From NCBI GenBank assembly GCA_024742475.1, contig JANSYI010000007.1, positions 1-64,000 on the forward strand: a stretch of 64,000 nt of DNA. The letters are read 5' to 3'. This DNA comes from a bacterium. Its GTDB lineage: Bacteria > Myxococcota_A > Polyangia > Nannocystales > Nannocystaceae. The notes under the pieces were generated by a model. That model made no database searches. It saw nothing but the letters and a program-made list of their open reading frames with translations, and had not been told where the DNA came from. Shown here piece by piece: positions 23,366 through 31,723 of this stretch. The number at the start of each line of letters is the position of its first letter. Positions within the stretch are counted from its first letter, which is position 1. A program made the translations under genes and the position numbers.

Positions 23366-24070
23366 ATGGAGCTCGACCAGATGTACGGGTACGTGTTGAT
23401 GGCCTCGGGGGCGGGGGCCGTGCTCGCGCTGCTGCTCGTGGCCGGCTCGCGCATGCGCGGGAGCGTCGCGTCGGCCGGCGCGGCCCTGCTGACGCTCTCG
23501 TCGCTGCTGTACGTGCTCGGGGGCATCGGCGGCGCCGCGGCCCGGATCCGCGGCGCGTCGCAGGCGGACACCGCCCAGGCGAACGTGGCGGCCGGGGACG
23601 ACGCGAACGTCGCAGCCAAGGACGACGCTCCTGAGCCCGAGCCCGAGGAGCCCGAGCCCGAGGAGCCCGAGCCCGCCAAGGCCGAGCCCGCCCCGGACGC
23701 TGAACCCGGAGCGGAGCCGGCCGACGCCGACGCCGACGCCGACGCGGAGCCCGAAGCCGAGGCCGACGAGGGCGAGGACGCGCAAGCCGACGCCGAGCCG
23801 GTTGCGGCGCCTGCGAAGCCCAAGAAGAAGAAAAAGAAGAAGAAAAAGAAGAAGGCGCAGCCCTCCGCCGAGCCCGCCTCCGCGGACCCCGAGCCCGCCT
23901 CCGCGGACCCCGAGCCCGCCTCCGCGGACCCCGAGCCGAAGCCCGAGCCCGAGGCCGAGCCGAAGCCCGAGCCGAAGCCCGAGCCCGAGCCCGAGCCCAA
24001 GCCCGAGCCTGCAGAGGCGAAGAAGCCCGCGCTCATGGACGACTCGCCGCCCAAGGTGCCGGCCGAGTAG
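23366..24070 (+). CDS. Two-helix membrane protein with Glu/Pro- and Lys-rich cytoplasmic-type tail
   Basis: 234 aa from ATG (a GTG lies two codons upstream). Two hydrophobic helices (LMASGAGAVLALLLVAG, AALLTLSSLLYVLGGIGG) are followed by about 165 residues of low complexity: EPEPEEPEPEE runs, ADADADAD, a stretch of 11 consecutive lysines (AAG/AAA codons), and three copies of EPASADP. No domain is recognisable. It is divergent from selD, 80 bp away. Function unknown. Confidence 0.7.
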   Translation: MELDQMYGYVLMASGAGAVLALLLVAGSRMRGSVASAGAALLTLSSLLYVLGGIGGAAARIRGASQADTAQANVAAGDDANVAAKDDAPEPEPEEPEPEEPEPAKAEPAPDAEPGAEPADADADADAEPEAEADEGEDAQADAEPVAAPAKPKKKKKKKKKKKAQPSAEPASADPEPASADPEPASADPEPKPEPEAEPKPEPKPEPEPEPKPEPAEAKKPALMDDSPPKVPAE

Positions 24071-24076
24071 CGACCC

Positions 24077-25861
24077 TCAGGGCGCGTCGGCGAGCTGAGG
24101 ACGCAACACCTCGAGGCCGCGCTCGAGCACCTCGTCGCGTCCTTCGGCGATCGCGGCCAGCGTCGGCTCGACCGGGACGTCCGGCAGCACGCCCTCGTTG
24201 TGAAACGGCGTGCCGTCGTGCCGGGTGACCCGCATGCCGCTGAAGATCACGTAGAAGCCGCCGAGGGTGTCGTGACGGACGATGTCACCGTTGGCGCCGG
24301 CGGTCGCTGACCCGACCAGGGTCCCCAGCGCATGCGTCTTGACGTAGGCGAGGATCGACTCCGCGTAGCTGATCGCCGCGGGCGAGACGAGGAAGACGGC
24401 CGGGGCCCCGATGTGCGGCTCGGACGGACGGCGGCTCCAGCCGATGTCGGCGAAGCCAATGGGGTCTCCACCCGGTTCGATGAAGCGTGGCACGTGCATC
24501 CACTGGGCGTCCTCGGGCGCGCGCATCAGGTGGTCGAGGAGGTCGTCGTTGTGGATCGGGTAGCCGCGGACGTCGAACACGATGCCGCGCGCCGCCACCA
24601 TCTCCTCGAGCCTCGGCGCGAGGTCCGTCCATGACAGGCGCGTCAGGTCGACGTAGAGCACGCCGTCTTCGAGCTCGCTGAACGCCTCGGGTCGGTCCGG
24701 GGGGAGGGGCTCGTGGCGCAGATAGGTCGTCGAGACCGTCCGGGTCGCCCCGGCGCGCTCGAGCGAGAGCTCGACCGCCGCGTCGGCGGGGCCCCGCGCG
24801 CCGTCCCAGGTGCAGGCTCGAAACGCGCGCCATCGCTGGGTCCCCGAGAGCCGATCGGCGATTGCGGCGGCGCGCGGGTAGGCCGGTGCGCCGTCGATGT
24901 GGGTCAGCACGTCGCCGCGCTCGACCTCGGGCAGCGCGGAGGCGGTCACCACCACGGCGTCACCGATGCACGTGGTCCGCACACCCAGCCACCCAAACCC
25001 GCGTCGACCGTCGCGTTCCACCCTCGCGTGGCCGTCGTGCAGGGCGCGGGTGAGCGTGCGGATCGAGTCGATCATGTCGGCCTCGCTCGCGTCGTCCGCG
25101 GTGTCGCGCAGCGCTTGGCGCAGCACCTCCTCCCAGGCCACGTCCACATCCTCCTGGTAGGGGTAGAAGTGACGCAGGACGGCCCACACGTCGATGAGCA
25201 GGGCCTCTCGCACCACGCGATCGGTGAAGTCGGAGGTGTCGACCTCGGCGGGGTGGGGCGCGGGGGTGGACGCGGCCGCGTCCGGCTCGAGCACGAGGGG
25301 CAAGCGGGCGCGCAGCGGCCCGACCAGGTGCGTCTCGTAGGGCCTTTGCGGATCGGGGGCCTCGGCAAAGCGCCGCTTGTAGCGGGTCTGCGGGGTGACG
25401 CGGACGCTGGCGTAGGGCGGGCGGAACAGGGAGATCGGCGTGCCTTCGTAGCCTTGATGCTGCCAGTACACCAGCTGCGCGCGGCGGTGGGGTGCGCCGG
25501 GCGGAGGCGGCGGAGGATCGGGCTCGACCCACAGCGCGAGCTCGGAGGTGTAGGGCGCGAACGTGCGGCCCAAGACGCGCTCGAGCTCCCCGTACGTGCG
25601 CGCGGTCGCGGCCGCCTGGGCGCCGTCGGCCACGACTCGAGCCCACTCGGCCTCGGCCGCGGCCTCGGTGGGGTGAAAGTATCGGACCACCGCGTACAGC
25701 CGCGCGAACGCGACGAGTCCGTCTTCGCGGCTGATGCTCGCGCGCTCGGCTTCGGTGGGCGTGTCGCGCACGGGTGCGACGCTCGGTTCGGGCGGCGCGC
25801 AGCCCGAACCGAGCAGGGCGAGGGCGAGCGCCCACCGCAGCGCCGCAGGCGGGCTCAGCAC
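24077..25861 (-). CDS. S41-family peptidase-like lipoprotein
   Basis: 594 aa from GTG, giving the signal LRWALALALLGSGC with a lipobox. Residues about 190-290 match the IRBP/tricorn N-terminal lobe (EALLIDVWAVLRHFYPYQED); VGWLGV...GDVLTHIDGAPA is PDZ-like. The C-terminal lobe has the S41 core, GVLYVDLTRL, GIVFDVRGYP and the candidate nucleophile region SPAAISYAESILAYVKTH followed by SATAGANGDI. It probably cleaves proteins at the outer surface. The start overlaps the upstream lysoplasmalogenase gene by 7 bp. Confidence 0.85.
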   Translation of the reverse strand: MLSPPAALRWALALALLGSGCAPPEPSVAPVRDTPTEAERASISREDGLVAFARLYAVVRYFHPTEAAAEAEWARVVADGAQAAATARTYGELERVLGRTFAPYTSELALWVEPDPPPPPPGAPHRRAQLVYWQHQGYEGTPISLFRPPYASVRVTPQTRYKRRFAEAPDPQRPYETHLVGPLRARLPLVLEPDAAASTPAPHPAEVDTSDFTDRVVREALLIDVWAVLRHFYPYQEDVDVAWEEVLRQALRDTADDASEADMIDSIRTLTRALHDGHARVERDGRRGFGWLGVRTTCIGDAVVVTASALPEVERGDVLTHIDGAPAYPRAAAIADRLSGTQRWRAFRACTWDGARGPADAAVELSLERAGATRTVSTTYLRHEPLPPDRPEAFSELEDGVLYVDLTRLSWTDLAPRLEEMVAARGIVFDVRGYPIHNDDLLDHLMRAPEDAQWMHVPRFIEPGGDPIGFADIGWSRRPSEPHIGAPAVFLVSPAAISYAESILAYVKTHALGTLVGSATAGANGDIVRHDTLGGFYVIFSGMRVTRHDGTPFHNEGVLPDVPVEPTLAAIAEGRDEVLERGLEVLRPQLADAP

Positions 25862-26475
25862 GTGCTCCCGAGCAGCAGTTGGGCGACGTAGTACATCGGC
25901 AACCCCCACGCCCGGTTGATGAAGCCCGAGGCGACGAAGCGCTCACGGGCCACCGAGAGGTCCGAGAGGTAGAAGGCCACGGCCCCCAAGAGCATGACGG
26001 CGGACGCGCCCGCGCTCCAGGCTCCGTACGCCGTCGCGACCATGGCGGTGATGACGAGGATGTAGCCGTCGACCGGACGCTTCATGCCCTCGGGGAGCGT
26101 GGGGCGGAGCCAACGACGCACGCGCCACGCGACGACGGTCAAGCCGACCGAAGCCACCGCCACGCGGCTCCACGTCGGGTCCAGACCGACGAACGCGACG
26201 ATGTAGGCCACGTGCGCGGCGAGGAATGCGACGAGGCCGGCGAGAAACCATGAGGGTCGCTTGCTCATCAAGAACACGTCGCCGAACCACGAGAGCACCA
26301 GGCCCGCGAAGATGGCCGTGCCGTAGGGGGACCCCAGCGCGCCGTTGTGCAGCGCCCAGCCGAGGAAGCCGGCGCTGGCCAGCGGCTTGAGCCGGCGGAT
26401 CCAGGGCGCCGAGTCGGCCCGCTCGGCGAGCAGCAGCGCCGCGAGGGCGGCGAGGGTGAGTCCGAGCCAGATCAT
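25855..26475 (-). CDS. Lysoplasmalogenase (YhhN/TMEM86 family)
   Basis: 206 aa, seven to eight membrane helices. Signatures are LSWFGDVFLM (a family Gly-Asp), GLVAFLAAHVAYIVAF and FYLSDLSVARERFV (Ser-Asp). Enzymes of the family hydrolyse the vinyl-ether bond of lysoplasmalogens; myxobacteria make plasmalogens, so the activity fits the inferred host. It sits in an overlapping minus-strand operon: ATGA with the upstream gene and 7 bp with the S41 protease. Confidence 0.9.
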   Translation of the reverse strand: MIWLGLTLAALAALLLAERADSAPWIRRLKPLASAGFLGWALHNGALGSPYGTAIFAGLVLSWFGDVFLMSKRPSWFLAGLVAFLAAHVAYIVAFVGLDPTWSRVAVASVGLTVVAWRVRRWLRPTLPEGMKRPVDGYILVITAMVATAYGAWSAGASAVMLLGAVAFYLSDLSVARERFVASGFINRAWGLPMYYVAQLLLGSTC

Positions 26476-26960
26476 GGTGCGGCGTACTCCAACGTCCCGC
26501 TGAACCGCCCGGTCTCGCCGAGGTCCCCAGGCTTCGCGCTGAGGATACCTTCGCGAACGCAGCCGAGCAGGTCGGCGGGGAGCTCACCTTCAACCTCGGC
26601 GCGCTCGACCAGGCTCCCGATGCCCGCTGCGGCCAGCACGTCGACCGACACGGTGACGGCGAGCGCGGCCGCGCCCGGTCGCGACGCCCGACAGCGCTCG
26701 ATCACGGGCGCGAGGCCGTCGCGAACGGGCGCGCGTGCGGCCTGCCCCAAGGCGGGGGAGCCTGCCGCGCGCACGGCCTCGCGGATCGCGGCCTTGGTGC
26801 CCTGCGCGGGCCGCTGTGCCTCGGCTGTGGGCGTCGGCGTCGGCGAATCGGGGGCACCGGCTTGGTTTCGCGCGACGAGCAACACGACCAGCACGATCGC
26901 GGCGAGTGCCGGGAGGATGTACTGCTTGTTTCCCTCCACCCGATGATTGTGCACCGCCAC
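26472..26960 (-). CDS. Single-pass protein with AgmX/PglI-like C-terminal domain
   Basis: 162 aa from GTG. The membrane anchor is YILPALAAIVLVVLLVA, followed by a Pro/Thr linker. The C-terminal portion (IERCRASRPGAAALAVTVSV, a beta-rich stretch, then LLGCVREGI) has the two spaced cysteines and TonB-like beta pattern seen in the AgmX/PglI C-terminal domain of myxobacterial motility and envelope proteins. Assignment is by pattern only. The gene ends in ATGA overlap with the lysoplasmalogenase start. Confidence 0.65.
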   Translation of the reverse strand: MAVHNHRVEGNKQYILPALAAIVLVVLLVARNQAGAPDSPTPTPTAEAQRPAQGTKAAIREAVRAAGSPALGQAARAPVRDGLAPVIERCRASRPGAAALAVTVSVDVLAAAGIGSLVERAEVEGELPADLLGCVREGILSAKPGDLGETGRFSGTLEYAAP

Positions 26961-27000
26961 GCGGGGTGCTGGGCAGAAAACCTAACGCGTCGCCTTGGGC

Positions 27001-28404
27001 CTAGTCGGTCTCGGCTTCGGTGTCGGGCTCGGGCGCGTAGCGGGCCGCAAGCGCGTCGTAGAACGCCCGAATGCCAAAGACCTCTCCGCCAGCGGGGCGC
27101 CCAGGGCGGGAGCCGGTGTAGTAGGCCATCGTGTCGACGTGGGACCAGTTGGTGCCCTTGGCGACGAACTCGGAGAGGAACAGCGCAGCCGTGATCGCGC
27201 CGCCTTGGCCGACGTTGGCGATGTTGTTGAGGTCGGCGATCGTGCTGTCGAGGTGGCGCCGATAGGGCCGGTGCAGCGGCATGCGCCACAGCGGGTCGTG
27301 GGTGCTCAGCCCGCCCTCGAGCACCGCCGCGGCGAACGCGTCATCGGTCGAGAACAACGCCGGCAGCTCGGTGCCCAAGGCCACGCGCGCGGCCCCTGTG
27401 AGGGTGGCGAAGTCGATGAGCTGGTCGGGCGACTCCGAGGACGCCTCGGTGAGGCAGTCGGACATGATGAGTCGCCCCTCGGCGTCGGTGTTGCCGATCT
27501 CGACCGAGAGGCCCTTGCGGGTGTCGATGACGTCGCCGGGGCGCAGGGCGTTGCCCGACACGGCGTTCTCGACCGCAGGGATGAGGACGCGCAGGCGGAC
27601 CGGCAGCTCGGACTCCATCACCAGCGATGCCAACGCGAGCGCCGTGGCGGCGCCGCCCATGTCCTTCTTCATGAGCTTCATGCCCGCCGCCGACTTGAGG
27701 TCGAGGCCGCCGCTGTCGAAACACACGCCCTTGCCCACTACGGAGAGTTTGGGGGCGTTGGGGTCGCCCCAGGTCAGGTCGAGCAGTCGGGGCGCGCGGG
27801 CGGCAGCGCGGCCGACGGCGTGCACGGCCGGATAGCCCTTGTCGAGCAGGGCGTCGCCGACGATGACGGAGGTCTTGGCGCCGCACTGCTTGGCCAGCTG
27901 CACGCCCGCGTCGACGAGCTCGGCGGGCCCCATGTCCTCGGCGGGCGTGGTGATGAGGTCGCGGCCGAGCACCGTGGCGCGGAAGAGCCGCTCGACGTGC
28001 TCACGGTCGGCCTGCTCGGGCCACACGAGGGTGGGGTGGCGTCGGTTGGACGACTTGTAGCGATCGAAGCGACGGGTCGCGAGCGCCCAGCCGAGCGCGG
28101 CGTCTCCGGCCGCGGCGGCCGAGAGGTCACCATCGAGCTGGTAGCGCGCAGCGGGCAGCTTGGCCGCGGCGCTGGCAAACACCCACGGCGTGGGCTCGTC
28201 GTAGACGAGCACCGCGCGGGAGAGGGCGCCGTTGCGGTCGGGGATCGTGGACAGCTCGCCCGCCGTGCCTCGCCGCTTGAGGCTCTTGAGCCAGTTCTGG
28301 GCGATCTTGGGCTGGCCCTTGAGCCAGCGCTTGTACGCGCGGGTTTGGACGGCGTAGAGGAGAACGGTGCCCTTGGAGGGCCGAGCAGCGAGATGATCCA
28401 CCAT
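27001..28404 (-). CDS. Leucyl aminopeptidase (M17 family)
   Basis: 467 aa from ATG at MVDHLAARP. It removes N-terminal residues from peptides using two metal ions. The M17 core is complete: VGKGVCFDSGGLDLKSAAGM (metal Lys and Asp), KKDMGGAA, NAVSGNALRPGDV, the signature NTDAEGRLIMSDCL, and a GGAITAALFL end. The N-terminal domain is divergent, as usual. Cytoplasmic, no signal peptide. Monocistronic between two unrelated minus-strand units. Confidence 0.95.
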   Translation of the reverse strand: MVDHLAARPSKGTVLLYAVQTRAYKRWLKGQPKIAQNWLKSLKRRGTAGELSTIPDRNGALSRAVLVYDEPTPWVFASAAAKLPAARYQLDGDLSAAAAGDAALGWALATRRFDRYKSSNRRHPTLVWPEQADREHVERLFRATVLGRDLITTPAEDMGPAELVDAGVQLAKQCGAKTSVIVGDALLDKGYPAVHAVGRAAARAPRLLDLTWGDPNAPKLSVVGKGVCFDSGGLDLKSAAGMKLMKKDMGGAATALALASLVMESELPVRLRVLIPAVENAVSGNALRPGDVIDTRKGLSVEIGNTDAEGRLIMSDCLTEASSESPDQLIDFATLTGAARVALGTELPALFSTDDAFAAAVLEGGLSTHDPLWRMPLHRPYRRHLDSTIADLNNIANVGQGGAITAALFLSEFVAKGTNWSHVDTMAYYTGSRPGRPAGGEVFGIRAFYDALAARYAPEPDTEAETD

Positions 28405-28437
28405 CGCCGCGCACCTTAGCACCCCTGTCCGAAAGGA

Positions 28438-29178
28438 TCAGGCCGGGGGACAGCGGCCGCAGTCTTCGAACTCGACGCCCATGGCACACGTCTCGTCCCA
28501 GCCCTCGAGGCAGCAGACGCTGTCGGCCTCGCAGACGCACGCTTCGATCACGTCGTCGTCACAGCCGGGCGTGCCGTTGGCCGCACAGCAGTCGCCGTCT
28601 CCGCCCACGCCCTCGCACGTGCCGCAGCCGTAGATCACCACGCCAACCACGCACGCGTCGTCCCACTCGTCGTTGCAGCAGAATGGGTCCTGCTCGCAGA
28701 CACAGCTGGTGATGGCCTCCTCGTCGCAGCCCGGCGCCTGGGCCTGCGCCTCGCAGCAGGTGCCACCGTCGGGGAGATCTCCTGTCGGGTCGGTCGGGTC
28801 GGTCGGGTCGGTCGGGTCTGTCGGGTCTGTCGGGTCTGTCGTCGCGTCGGTGCCGGAGTCGGTGTCGGTGTCGGACGCCGAGTCGGCGTCGGTGTTCGAG
28901 TCGGTGTCGGTCTTCGTCCCGGTCGGGTCGGCGGTCGGGTCGGAGTCGGTGAACGTCGGCCGGCTCGAGTCGTCGCTGGGATCGTCGTCGTCGTCGAACG
29001 TGTCGGGGAACGTGTCGGGTGGATCAAAGGTGTCCTCGCCGCTGAGCGAGGCGCTGCGGCCCGGCGGAGACGACCCGGCGTCGGCGTCGGTGTCCGTGTC
29101 GGTGTCGCCTCCCGAATCGCTGCCGCACCCCACGAGCAGCGCAGCGACGAACACGAACCGAGCACGAAGCAATCCCAT
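28438..29178 (-). CDS. Lipoprotein with Asp/Thr spacer and two Cys-rich modules
   Basis: 246 aa. The signal FVFVAALLVGC has a lipobox. Residues about 25-140 are a low-complexity Asp/Thr/Ser/Pro spacer with six TDP repeats encoded by 9-bp DNA repeats. Two modules of about 45 residues follow, with the pattern CC...GCDEEAITSCVC..DPFCC...WDDAC...GCGTC. Adjacent cysteine pairs and the invariant WD suggest disulfide-locked surface domains. The same module occurs three times in the adjacent gene. Binding partner unknown; no enzymatic motif. Confidence 0.8.
   Translation of the reverse strand: MGLLRARFVFVAALLVGCGSDSGGDTDTDTDADAGSSPPGRSASLSGEDTFDPPDTFPDTFDDDDDPSDDSSRPTFTDSDPTADPTGTKTDTDSNTDADSASDTDTDSGTDATTDPTDPTDPTDPTDPTDPTGDLPDGGTCCEAQAQAPGCDEEAITSCVCEQDPFCCNDEWDDACVVGVVIYGCGTCEGVGGDGDCCAANGTPGCDDDVIEACVCEADSVCCLEGWDETCAMGVEFEDCGRCPPA
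28793..28850 (-). repeat. 9-bp tandem repeats encoding Thr-Asp-Pro
   Basis: About six copies of GTCGGGTCG/GTCGGGTCT (read on the plus strand) encode the TDPTDPTDP spacer. Synonymous changes separate the two blocks. Confidence 0.8.
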
Positions 29179-29215
29179 CCCCGCATTTCACCAGGAGTCC
29201 CCGGCGGGTACAAGC

Positions 29216-29833
29216 TCAGCCGCTCGACGCGTCCGTAGAGGGCATGCAGGCCCCGCACCCGAACGCTTCGACCTCTTGGACACACTGGAAGTCCCAGGCT
29301 TCGACGCAGCACGAGGGGTCCTCGGCGCACACGCACGCCTGCACGTCGGTCTCGACGCAGCCGGGGGCACCGTCGGCGACGCAGCAGCTGTTGGCGCCCG
29401 GGCAGATGCCGCAGCCGAAGAGGAAGACGTCCGCGACGCACTGCGCGTCCCAGCTCTCCTCGCAGCAGACCGGGTCGAACTCGCACACGCACGTCTCGAT
29501 GGCCGGGACGTCGCATCCGGGGGCGTCGGTCTCGTCGCAGCAGCTCTCGGGCTGGCCGCACACGCCGCAGCCGAGCGCCTCGACGGCCGCGACGCACGAC
29601 GCGTCCCACCCCTGTTCGCAGCAGCGCGGGTCGGTCTCGCACACGCAGGTGCTGAGGATCGGGTTCTCGCAATCGGGGCTGGGATGCGCGGCGCAGCAGT
29701 CGTCGTCAGCGTCGCCGCCGTCGTCGTCGAGCACGCCCGTGCCGCCGGCCGGAGGCGTGTCGTCCGTGAAGTCGATGTTGCACGCCGCGGTCGCGGTGCA
29801 CAGGGCGAACGGAAGGAAGCAGGAGCGAAGCAT
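29216..29833 (-). CDS. Exported protein with three Cys-rich modules
   Basis: 205 aa. A signal peptide (SCFLPFALCTATAAC, plausible lipobox) and a short acidic linker precede three tandem modules of the form DCCAAHPSPDCENPILSTC, then VC..DPRCC..GWDASCVAAVEALGCGVC. Each has about ten cysteines in fixed spacing. It is a paralogue of the next gene on the same strand (38 bp apart) and is followed upstream by a kinase gene. The module is frequent in Nannocystis-type genomes; function unknown. Confidence 0.82.
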   Translation of the reverse strand: MLRSCFLPFALCTATAACNIDFTDDTPPAGGTGVLDDDGGDADDDCCAAHPSPDCENPILSTCVCETDPRCCEQGWDASCVAAVEALGCGVCGQPESCCDETDAPGCDVPAIETCVCEFDPVCCEESWDAQCVADVFLFGCGICPGANSCCVADGAPGCVETDVQACVCAEDPSCCVEAWDFQCVQEVEAFGCGACMPSTDASSG

Positions 29834-29842
29834 GCGTGGCGG

Positions 29843-31051
29843 CTACGCCTCGGGGTAGCGGATCGAGAAGTGTACGTCGCCCATCGCGAACAGGTCGCCA
29901 GGCTCGACGTCGATCACGCCGCGCGCGGGGTCTCCGTTGTGTTGCAGCTCGGCGCCGTCGAAGGCCCGCACCTGCACGGGGCGTGGTGCGCCGCTCCAGT
30001 CGAGCAGCACGTGGGTGTCGGCGACGCCGGGGCCGAGCACGGTGATGTCCGCGTCGAAGCGGCGGCCCAGCGTGCGGCGGCCCGGGAGCAGCATGTGTTG
30101 CTGCGGGGCGCCGTCGCGGCCGACCACGGTGATCGATGCGGCCGCGATGGCTTCGAGGTCGTCGTGGAGGATCTCGGCCACGCGGGAGGCGAAGATGCCT
30201 GCGTTCTGGGGGCGGTTGGTGGGCTCGGGATCGAGCGACTCCCGCAGCAGGGTCAGCAGGGATCGGGGGAGGCCCGTGCAGCCCGGATAGCGCTCGATGG
30301 GTTGCATGCCGCGGGTCGCGTGCGCGTCGAGCCACGCGACCGGTGAGTCCATCAGCGCCTCGACGACCTCGGAGACTCGATAGTGCTCGAACAAGACGGC
30401 GTGCCCCGAGAGCAGCTCGTAGAGGATCGTGGCCAGCGAGTAGATGTCGCTGGCCGGCGTGAGCTCGTCGGTGAGCAGCTGTTCGGGCTGGCAATAGTGC
30501 GGCGTGCCGACGACGGTGCGGGCCGCGGTGGCGTTGGTGCCGAAGGCCCACGGGACCCCCCACGCCCGCGCGAGCCCGAAGTCGAGCACCTTGACGGTGC
30601 CCTCGGGTGTCATCCAGATGTTCTCGGGCTTGATGTCGCGGTGCACCACGCCCTGCGCGTGGGCTTCGGCCAGACCCATGGCGGCCTGCAGAATGATCTT
30701 CAGCGCCTCGCCGGCGCGCATCGGCTCGTCGAAGTGGTGGTACCCGTTGAGCTGAAGCCCCTCGAGGTAGTCCATCAGCACGTAGAAGTGGTCCGAGCCG
30801 ACGCTGGAGCCGTGCAGGCGGACGACGTGCGGGTTGGTCAGCGAGCGGAGCACCGCGACCTCTCGAATGGCGCGCTTGATGACGTCCTCGGCGAGGCGGG
30901 TGTCGGTGGCGAGCTTGAGCGCGAGCGGCCGCTTGTGACCTGGCGCGCGGACCTTGTAGACCCGCGCGAACGCTCCGCTCCCGATTTCCTCCAGGATTTC
31001 GAAGTCGCGATATCGGCCGACGATCGGACCGTCCTGTGGGCGGGGCCTCAT
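29843..31051 (-). CDS. Ser/Thr protein kinase with C-terminal FHA domain
   Basis: 402 aa from ATG (a GTG four codons upstream has poor spacing). Kinase motifs are IGSGAFARVYKV, LALKLA (ATP Lys), HRDIKPENIW (catalytic Asp), DFGLARA and GTPHYCQPEQ. The last 85 residues (GRRTLGRRFDADITVLGPG and VADTHVLLDW) form a forkhead-associated phosphothreonine-binding domain. No membrane segment, so cytoplasmic. It ends 10 bp before the Cys-module gene, suggesting one transcript. Confidence 0.93.
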   Translation of the reverse strand: MRPRPQDGPIVGRYRDFEILEEIGSGAFARVYKVRAPGHKRPLALKLATDTRLAEDVIKRAIREVAVLRSLTNPHVVRLHGSSVGSDHFYVLMDYLEGLQLNGYHHFDEPMRAGEALKIILQAAMGLAEAHAQGVVHRDIKPENIWMTPEGTVKVLDFGLARAWGVPWAFGTNATAARTVVGTPHYCQPEQLLTDELTPASDIYSLATILYELLSGHAVLFEHYRVSEVVEALMDSPVAWLDAHATRGMQPIERYPGCTGLPRSLLTLLRESLDPEPTNRPQNAGIFASRVAEILHDDLEAIAAASITVVGRDGAPQQHMLLPGRRTLGRRFDADITVLGPGVADTHVLLDWSGAPRPVQVRAFDGAELQHNGDPARGVIDVEPGDLFAMGDVHFSIRYPEA

Positions 31052-31090
31052 CCGATTTTGCACCCTAACACGCCGTGGTACTCACGGGGC

Positions 31091-31723
31091 GTGGCACAGG
31101 GGACCGCGCGGACGTGGGCCGGACGGCTCGGCTGGCTCGCCGCCGGCGCGCTCGGACACGCCGCCTTCGGCCTGCTCGGCGGGTCCACCCCGGCCCCGAC
31201 GCCGCGGCCGCCCGAGGCTCCCCCTGCGGCCCAGGGCAGCGAACCGACATGCCCCCCGAACGTCGAGCCCGCCCGCGCCGAGCCGCCGCCACCGCTGGGC
31301 CCCGAGCAGGCCGCGCCCGAGCCCGAGCCTTCCGATCCCTCCGACCCACAGATGGCAGCGAAACCCCGTTCTCGAGCTCGGCCGCCCAAACCCACGCTCG
31401 CGCTTCCGCGCATGCCGGGCACCAACCAGCTGCGGGCAGGGACGAAGTGGGACGAGACGCGCGAGGCGTGGGCGCTCACCTTCGCCTACGAGATCCCGGC
31501 CGCGCGCGCGCAGGTGTCGACCTTCTACCGCAAGGTGCTCGAAGACGCCGGGCTGCAGGTCAGCAGCAGCGAGGGCGCGCCCGATTCCGAGGGCGCGGTG
31601 CCGACCTATCTCAAGGGACGCAGCAGCTCCGAGCACGCGCACATCACCGTGCGCCAATCGGTCGACGAGTTCGAGACGCGCGTGCGAGTGATCTGGCGGT
31701 TCTACGCGGGGAGTGAGGAATGA
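31091..31723 (+). CDS. Membrane-anchored or secreted Pro-rich protein, unknown function
   Basis: 210 aa from GTG. An N-terminal hydrophobic stretch (LGWLAAGALGHAAFGLLGG) is followed by a Pro/Ala/Glu-rich linker to about residue 100. A compact C-terminal domain (EAWALTFAYEIPAARAQVST, FYRKVLEDAGLQV, HAHITVRQSVDEFETRVRVI) has the beta-alpha-beta look of small envelope domains that pair two short peptides. I do not recognise it. It overlaps the next gene by ATGA. Confidence 0.7.
   Translation: MAQGTARTWAGRLGWLAAGALGHAAFGLLGGSTPAPTPRPPEAPPAAQGSEPTCPPNVEPARAEPPPPLGPEQAAPEPEPSDPSDPQMAAKPRSRARPPKPTLALPRMPGTNQLRAGTKWDETREAWALTFAYEIPAARAQVSTFYRKVLEDAGLQVSSSEGAPDSEGAVPTYLKGRSSSEHAHITVRQSVDEFETRVRVIWRFYAGSEE

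Noticed and set aside
28793..28850. 9-bp repeats as a possible regulatory array
   Set aside because: They encode a TDP spacer in frame with the lipobox and Cys modules.
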